Assembly: GCA_030637205.1 (NCBI GenBank) | Contig: DAOVVL010000098.1 | Span: forward strand, 1 to 7,054 | DNA length: 7,054 nucleotides | Reading direction: 5' to 3' | Origin: Thalassospiraceae bacterium | Lineage (GTDB): Bacteria > Pseudomonadota > Alphaproteobacteria > Rhodospirillales > Magnetovibrionaceae | Shown here: in pieces, positions 4,507-7,054 of the stretch | How positions within the stretch are numbered: position 1 is the first letter of the stretch | Layout: each line of letters begins with the position of its first letter | Notes under the pieces: generated by a model | What the model saw: only the letters and a program-made list of their open reading frames with translations | What the model was told of the DNA's origin: nothing | Databases searched by the model: none | Translations under genes and position numbers: made by a program

Positions 4507-5562
4507 ATGCGAGATTACGGTAAAATTGAATGCAAATTCTGGGGCTGGGCCAAGAAAACTAGGCTTTCAGACGAAGCCAAATTGATGGCGACCTATCTTC
4601 TGAGCGGCCCCCATTCCAACTCTGTTGGGTGTTACCCCCTGCCAGACGGCTATATCCAAGGAGATCTGAAATGGGAGCCGGAAACCATTTCCCGAACCAT
4701 TTCAGAACTGTCTCGAAACCATTTCGTATACCGTTGCGAAGTGACCGAATACATATTGATCCCAGACCACCTGAACCACAACCCACCCGTTAATGGCAAC
4801 ATTGCCAAGGCCATGGCCAAGATAATATATTCCATTCCTGATGATTTCAGTTATTGGCCTGAATTGATTGAGACTTTAAAACCCTTTGCAGTACGGTTTG
4901 AAAAGGGTTTCATAAAGGGTTTGCCAAACGGTATGGCAACCCAGGAACAGGAACAAGAACAGGAACAGAATAATACCCCAGCCGAAGACGAGGCTGAAAC
5001 TGCCCCCTTGCCTGACGAGGCGGCACCCGAGGTGCCTGATGAGGTAGATCCTTTGGAAATACCGGAAAGTCTACGCCGAGAGCCGAAACCGAAAGCCATC
5101 GACCTAATCGCGGCCTTCGATAAAATCAGGACCGAAGTCTTTGGCGAAAATATGGCGCGGCCTTGGCCCAATCAATCGGATCACACCACGGCCCAGCAAT
5201 GGCTGGACAACGGCGCCACCGTCGAAATGGTGGAGGGTGTACTGCGCGGGGCGATGGCCGGGATGCAGGGGCGCAACGACGATCCGCCCGAACTGCTCAA
5301 GTTTTTCCAACGCTCGATCGCCGGGGCCATCAAGCAATCCAAGCAGCCGATGCCTGAAGGGTTCCCAGAACGCAAGGGCGGGCGCCAAGGACCAGTCGGC
5401 CTACACGCCGACGCCGAGACAAACCGATGGGCTGGGCTGGTTGCAGGATATTTCAAGGATGGCTTCTGGCCCGAAACGCACGGCCCGAACCCAGACCAGC
5501 CTGATTGTGACGCCCCCCAGGAATTGATCGAAAAACTCAGACCGAAGGAGAAGGCAGAATGA
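4507..5562 (+). CDS. Winged-helix phage replication protein (probable initiator / helicase loader)
   Basis: A 351-residue protein. Residues 1-110 look like the N-terminal winged-helix domain of phage replication proteins: KFWGWAKKTRLSDEAKLMATYLL, then LKWEPETISRTISELSRNHFVY (helix-turn-helix followed by wing) and YILIPDHLNHNP. Residues 144-200 form a disordered, acidic linker that includes an alternating Gln-Glu run at 146-154. A second helical domain (about 199-285) contains LIAAFDKIRTEVFG, ARPWPNQSDHTTAQQWLDNGA and PPELLKFFQRSIAGAI; it could contact DnaB. Position directly after dnaB, with no DnaC-type ATPase in the window, suggests origin recognition and helicase loading. The exact family is not identified. 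The start at 4507 has GAAGGAA at 4493-4499, the element that the upstream RNA can pair with. The coding sequence carries origin-like repeats (see 4668-4965). Confidence 0.75.
   Translation: MRDYGKIECKFWGWAKKTRLSDEAKLMATYLLSGPHSNSVGCYPLPDGYIQGDLKWEPETISRTISELSRNHFVYRCEVTEYILIPDHLNHNPPVNGNIAKAMAKIIYSIPDDFSYWPELIETLKPFAVRFEKGFIKGLPNGMATQEQEQEQEQNNTPAEDEAETAPLPDEAAPEVPDEVDPLEIPESLRREPKPKAIDLIAAFDKIRTEVFGENMARPWPNQSDHTTAQQWLDNGATVEMVEGVLRGAMAGMQGRNDDPPELLKFFQRSIAGAIKQSKQPMPEGFPERKGGRQGPVGLHADAETNRWAGLVAGYFKDGFWPETHGPNPDQPDCDAPQELIEKLRPKEKAE
4668..4965. repeat. Origin-like repeat cluster inside the replication gene
   Basis: AACCATTTC occurs at 4683-4691, 4695-4703 and 4717-4725, with an inverted partial copy GAAATGG at 4668-4674. 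The third copy is in a different codon frame, so this is not just a peptide repeat. TGGCAA-CA-TTGCCA is a near-palindrome at 4794-4807, and TTGCCA/TGGCAA recurs as an inverted pair at 4921-4926/4934-4939. Between them lies an AT-rich stretch (about 4818-4880). AAACCCTTT (4879-4887) is inverted relative to AAAGGGTTT at 4902-4910 and 4914-4922. A (CAGGAA)-type tandem repeat spans 4942-4965. Phage lambda has its origin iterons and an AT-rich unwinding region inside its initiator gene O; the same layout is inferred here. Confidence 0.4.
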
Positions 5563-5813
5563 GTAAGATTGAGGAAGTGGCGGGGATTTTGGCCGCCCGC
5601 AATGGTGTGGATTATGGAAGCGCCGCGCCGCGCCTAAGACGGCAATTCGACAAAGACGCCTGCGCAGCCATCAAGGCGATGCTTGGCCCAACAGAGCAAA
5701 TGCTAATCGATGCTGGGCGAATGGATAATTATATGGACGGCACAGGAACGGACGACGCCGACCATATTTATTGGTATGACGCTATGATAACTGCGGCATT
5801 GGTGGAAAAATAA
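5559..5813 (+). CDS. Hypothetical 84-residue protein
   Basis: An 84-residue soluble protein. Residues 25-50 are helical with basic RLRRQF, then AAIKAMLGPTEQMLIDAG (36-53). The last third is DDADHIYWYDAMITAALVEK, with the aromatic HIYWYDAMI cluster. The pattern of an Ala-rich helix with AM..PTE and a final W/Y..MI..AL resembles small uncharacterised proteins common in phages of Alphaproteobacteria, as far as I remember; no function is known to me. AAGGAG at 5545-5550 and an ATGA overlap with the replication gene place it in the same coupled series. It ends in a TAATG overlap with the next gene. Confidence 0.75.
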   Translation: MSKIEEVAGILAARNGVDYGSAAPRLRRQFDKDACAAIKAMLGPTEQMLIDAGRMDNYMDGTGTDDADHIYWYDAMITAALVEK

Positions 5814-6142
5814 TGGATAGCCCCTCCGAAGAGGAGAAGGCGGCTGCGTATGCGGCGCGGGTGCCGCGCATCACCTTAAAACCTCCGTTCAGGCTGGTTG
5901 CGCCGGGGCGCACCGAACCGCTCCACCCGCAAGAACACACAATCTTGCTGGCGCTGATGCTTAGCAAATATAACAGCGCGGAACTTCTGGCTGAAATTCT
6001 CTGGCCGCATCCCGACGATATGCCAGACACCTGGAATGACGTGGTCTCGGTTCGCGTGTGTCATTTACGGCGGAAACTCAAGGATTTTGGCTGGGCCATC
6101 CCCACTTCCAACCGTCGTGGCTGGACTTTGGAGGAAAAATGA
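5813..6142 (+). CDS. Stand-alone OmpR/PhoB-type winged-helix DNA-binding protein
   Basis: A 109-residue protein whose residues 36-106 look like the DNA-binding effector domain of OmpR/PhoB regulators: LHPQEHTILLALMLSK (first helix), AELLAEILWPHPDD (second helix), TWNDVVSVRVCHLRRKLKDF (recognition helix) and the wing strands AIPTSNRRGWTLEE. In OmpR-type proteins the conserved pattern ends in a hairpin with RG-Y/W, present here as RRGW. No phosphoacceptor receiver domain is attached, and the 20-residue N-terminus is only an acidic/Ala lead, so it cannot be a normal response regulator. It may regulate phage transcription constitutively or by concentration, and the TCGAGAGC repeats upstream of the replication gene are possible targets (speculative). 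The start overlaps the previous stop (TAATG). Confidence 0.78.
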   Translation: MDSPSEEEKAAAYAARVPRITLKPPFRLVAPGRTEPLHPQEHTILLALMLSKYNSAELLAEILWPHPDDMPDTWNDVVSVRVCHLRRKLKDFGWAIPTSNRRGWTLEEK

Positions 6143-6486
6143 ACAAAAAAACGGAGCCGCATTCCATCACACGCGCACGCGAACGGCTGGGCAAATCGTG
6201 GGGAGACAGCGATTTACGCCAAATCTCAGACCTGATTATGAACGGCAAAAGCGTTCTGAGGGCGACATGCCGCAGAAGGGGGACACAGGCCCATATTGTG
6301 CAGTATGATGGCGTGACTTTTACAGTAATTTTTGACCCTGAAAACACCAATATTGTCACATTCCTTGGGAATGATTTTAAATTATCCAAGGACCACAAGC
6401 ACCGTCGCAAGAAGAGCAAATTACGAACCAAACACCGCGCCGGGCGGTCCCCGGCATTTGAAAACGGAGAAAACGAACATGGATAA
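6139..6486 (+). CDS. Hypothetical 115-residue basic protein, possibly DUF4258/RelE-like fold
   Basis: A 115-residue protein. The N-terminal part HSITRARERLG (8-18) and DLRQISDLIMNGKSVL (25-40) is followed by two beta-like strands, QAHIVQYDGVTFTVIFDP (50-67) and NIVTFLGND (71-79), and a strongly basic tail HKHRRKKSKLRTKHR (86-100). The order helix-helix-strand-strand with an early His-x-x-x-x-x-Arg-Glu-Arg recalls DUF4258-type or RelE-like small proteins, several of which are toxins or RNases; this is a weak resemblance only. The basic tail suggests nucleic-acid binding. The start at 6139 follows GGAGG at 6130-6134 and overlaps the previous stop (ATGA); a longer reading from 6058 runs inside the winged-helix gene. 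No obvious antitoxin partner is identified, though the next gene overlaps it by eight bases. Confidence 0.65.
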   Translation: MNKKTEPHSITRARERLGKSWGDSDLRQISDLIMNGKSVLRATCRRRGTQAHIVQYDGVTFTVIFDPENTNIVTFLGNDFKLSKDHKHRRKKSKLRTKHRAGRSPAFENGENEHG

Positions 6487-6832
6487 TACATCAGAAAATA
6501 TACCACAGCGCGCCCAGACTGAACCCATTGCAGGCCATCAAGGCCTTGTGGCGAGCACGGCTGCCCAACTTAACGAAGCCAAGCGCGAAACCATCGCAAG
6601 CGAAATTATCAACCGCCTCAAGATCGTCAATGCGCGCCTTGAAAACATCACCGGCGGTTTCACGCGGGCTAACGGCGAAATCCAAGGCCACGTCCCGTCG
6701 GCTTGCGCCCAAGAAGACAAGAAACCCGGCGCCGCCAACATATCCCATGCGATGGGCATGGAACTGGACACCATCAACAACCAGCTCGATGAACTCCAGC
6801 ACCAACTGGACCGCTTGAACGAATTTGTCTGA
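6479..6832 (+). CDS. Hypothetical 117-residue protein with C-terminal coiled coil
   Basis: A 117-residue acidic protein of unknown function. Residues 26-58 are helical (AAQLNEAKRETIASEIINRLKIV and on); 60-90 is a Gly/Pro-rich stretch with one Cys; residues 95-116 (ELDTINNQLDELQHQLDRLN) show a clear leucine/isoleucine heptad spacing, so a coiled coil and oligomerisation are likely. There is no membrane segment. GGAG at 6466-6469 supports the ATG at 6479, which overlaps the end of the preceding gene by eight bases; an upstream reading from 6332 would overlap that gene more deeply and lacks support. It is the last gene of the operon, followed seven bases later by the terminator. Confidence 0.72.
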   Translation: MDNTSENIPQRAQTEPIAGHQGLVASTAAQLNEAKRETIASEIINRLKIVNARLENITGGFTRANGEIQGHVPSACAQEDKKPGAANISHAMGMELDTINNQLDELQHQLDRLNEFV

Positions 6833-6838
6833 CCCGGT

Positions 6839-6876
6839 ATGGCTCCGGGCCTAAAAATCCGGGGCCATTTCTTGTT
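6839..6876 (+). terminator. Rho-independent terminator ending the operon
   Basis: A 10-bp stem pairs ATGGCTCCGG (6839-6848) with CCGGGGCCAT (6859-6868), including one G-U pair, around a 10-base loop. It is followed by TTCTTGTT. The hairpin begins six bases after the stop of the last gene. The T-run is interrupted, so efficiency may be moderate. Confidence 0.6.
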
Positions 6877-6902
6877 GCGCTACTCGCCAAAAGGGGTAGA
6901 AT
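6875..6902 (+). promoter_or_regulatory. Possible weak promoter after the terminator
   Basis: TAGAAT at 6897-6902 matches five of six bases of the -10 consensus. TTGCGC at 6875-6880, 16 bases upstream, matches only half of the -35 consensus. Transcription would start about 6909, at the foot of the hairpin described in the next entry. Confidence 0.25.
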
Positions 6903-7054
6903 GGCTTTGTTGCTCGGGTAGGCTAACCGGGCAAGGCGTCCACCACGGACCCACAGCCGAGAGGCACCGGGGAAGGGAGCGGACGCATCGGGGTTCAATA
7001 AAAAGCATGGTGCGCCCATTTAGCGGTGGGAAACATAGGTAACAAAAAACCTCG
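6903..7054 (+). other. Gene-free, GC-rich structured region (leader or small RNA?)
   Basis: No convincing coding sequence is present here. Visible pairings are TTGCTCGG (6910-6917) with CCGGGCAA (6927-6934, one G-U pair); GCGTCC (6936-6941) with GGACGC (6981-6986); and, inside that, GCC-GAGA-GGC (6956-6965), a GNRA tetraloop hairpin. After about 6993 the sequence becomes A-rich, with a weak hairpin CCCA/TGGG at 7015-7030. This could be the 5' leader of the next transcription unit or a short RNA. It matches no RNA family that I can name. Confidence 0.35.

Noticed and set aside
4395..4523. A 42-codon reading frame starting at the ATG inside GCCATGGC and overlapping the start of the replication gene, a possible leader peptide.
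   Set aside because: There is no convincing ribosome binding site, the composition is Arg/Ser/Pro-rich as expected from reading a structured GC region, and it lies across the hairpins. It is kept only as a remote possibility for coupling.
6839..7042. A 67-codon plus-strand reading frame after the last gene.
   Set aside because: It starts inside the terminator hairpin, has no Shine-Dalgarno site and has a composition typical of chance translation of GC-rich sequence.
7011..7054. A possible tRNA start (GCGCCCATTTAGC) near the window end.
   Set aside because: No D-stem partner GAGC follows, and the AGGT/ACCT hairpin loop does not look like an anticodon loop; the window ends too soon to test further.
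1..7054. CRISPR array, insertion sequence, integrase site or long terminal repeats.
   Set aside because: No regularly spaced repeat-spacer pattern, transposase or integrase-like protein, or long inverted repeat pair was seen on either strand.

Overview
The window looks like the early DNA-metabolism block of a tailed-phage or prophage genome, most likely from an alphaproteobacterial host. That host guess rests on overall protein style (DnaB-type helicase, DUF7768-like protein, winged-helix replication protein) and moderate-to-high GC; it is inference. No integrase, repressor, terminase or structural gene is visible, so lifestyle cannot be told.

Layout: thirteen plus-strand genes fill 20-6832, almost all joined by stop/start overlaps (ATGA, GTGA, TGATG, TAATG), which indicates one translationally coupled operon. 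In order: a small unknown protein (20-382); a RuvC-like resolvase (385-906); an unknown 68-residue protein (918-1124); an HNH endonuclease (1121-1498); a DUF7768-like nucleotide-sugar-fold protein (1495-1836); a NinB-like recombination protein (1833-2231); a 39-residue single-pass membrane protein (2241-2360); an MT-A70 adenine methyltransferase (2360-2923); a DnaB replicative helicase (2920-4380); a winged-helix replication protein, probably initiator or helicase loader (4507-5562); then four small genes (5559-6832), one of them a stand-alone OmpR-type winged helix. A Rho-independent terminator follows at 6839-6876.

The only sizeable gap inside the operon, 4381-4506 between dnaB and the winged-helix replication gene, is rich in structure. 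It holds a good sigma70-like promoter (TTGACT-18-TATAGT), copies of TCGAGAGC in direct and inverted orientation, and a potential three-way-junction RNA. One 8-nt loop of that RNA is complementary to the tandem GAAGGAA elements forming the Shine-Dalgarno region of the next gene. I regard this as the best candidate for an undescribed regulatory element here. The replication gene also contains iteron-like repeats, TTGCCA/TGGCAA palindromes and an AT-rich stretch (about 4668-4965), a possible origin inside the initiator gene as in lambdoid phages.

Functional picture: helicase plus winged-helix protein start replication; the NinB-like and RuvC-like proteins process recombination intermediates; the HNH protein cuts DNA; the MT-A70 enzyme methylates adenines; the DUF7768-like protein may act on nucleosides or nucleotides. 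The last 180 bases (about 6875-7054) contain no gene and look like a structured leader or small RNA ahead of the next transcription unit.
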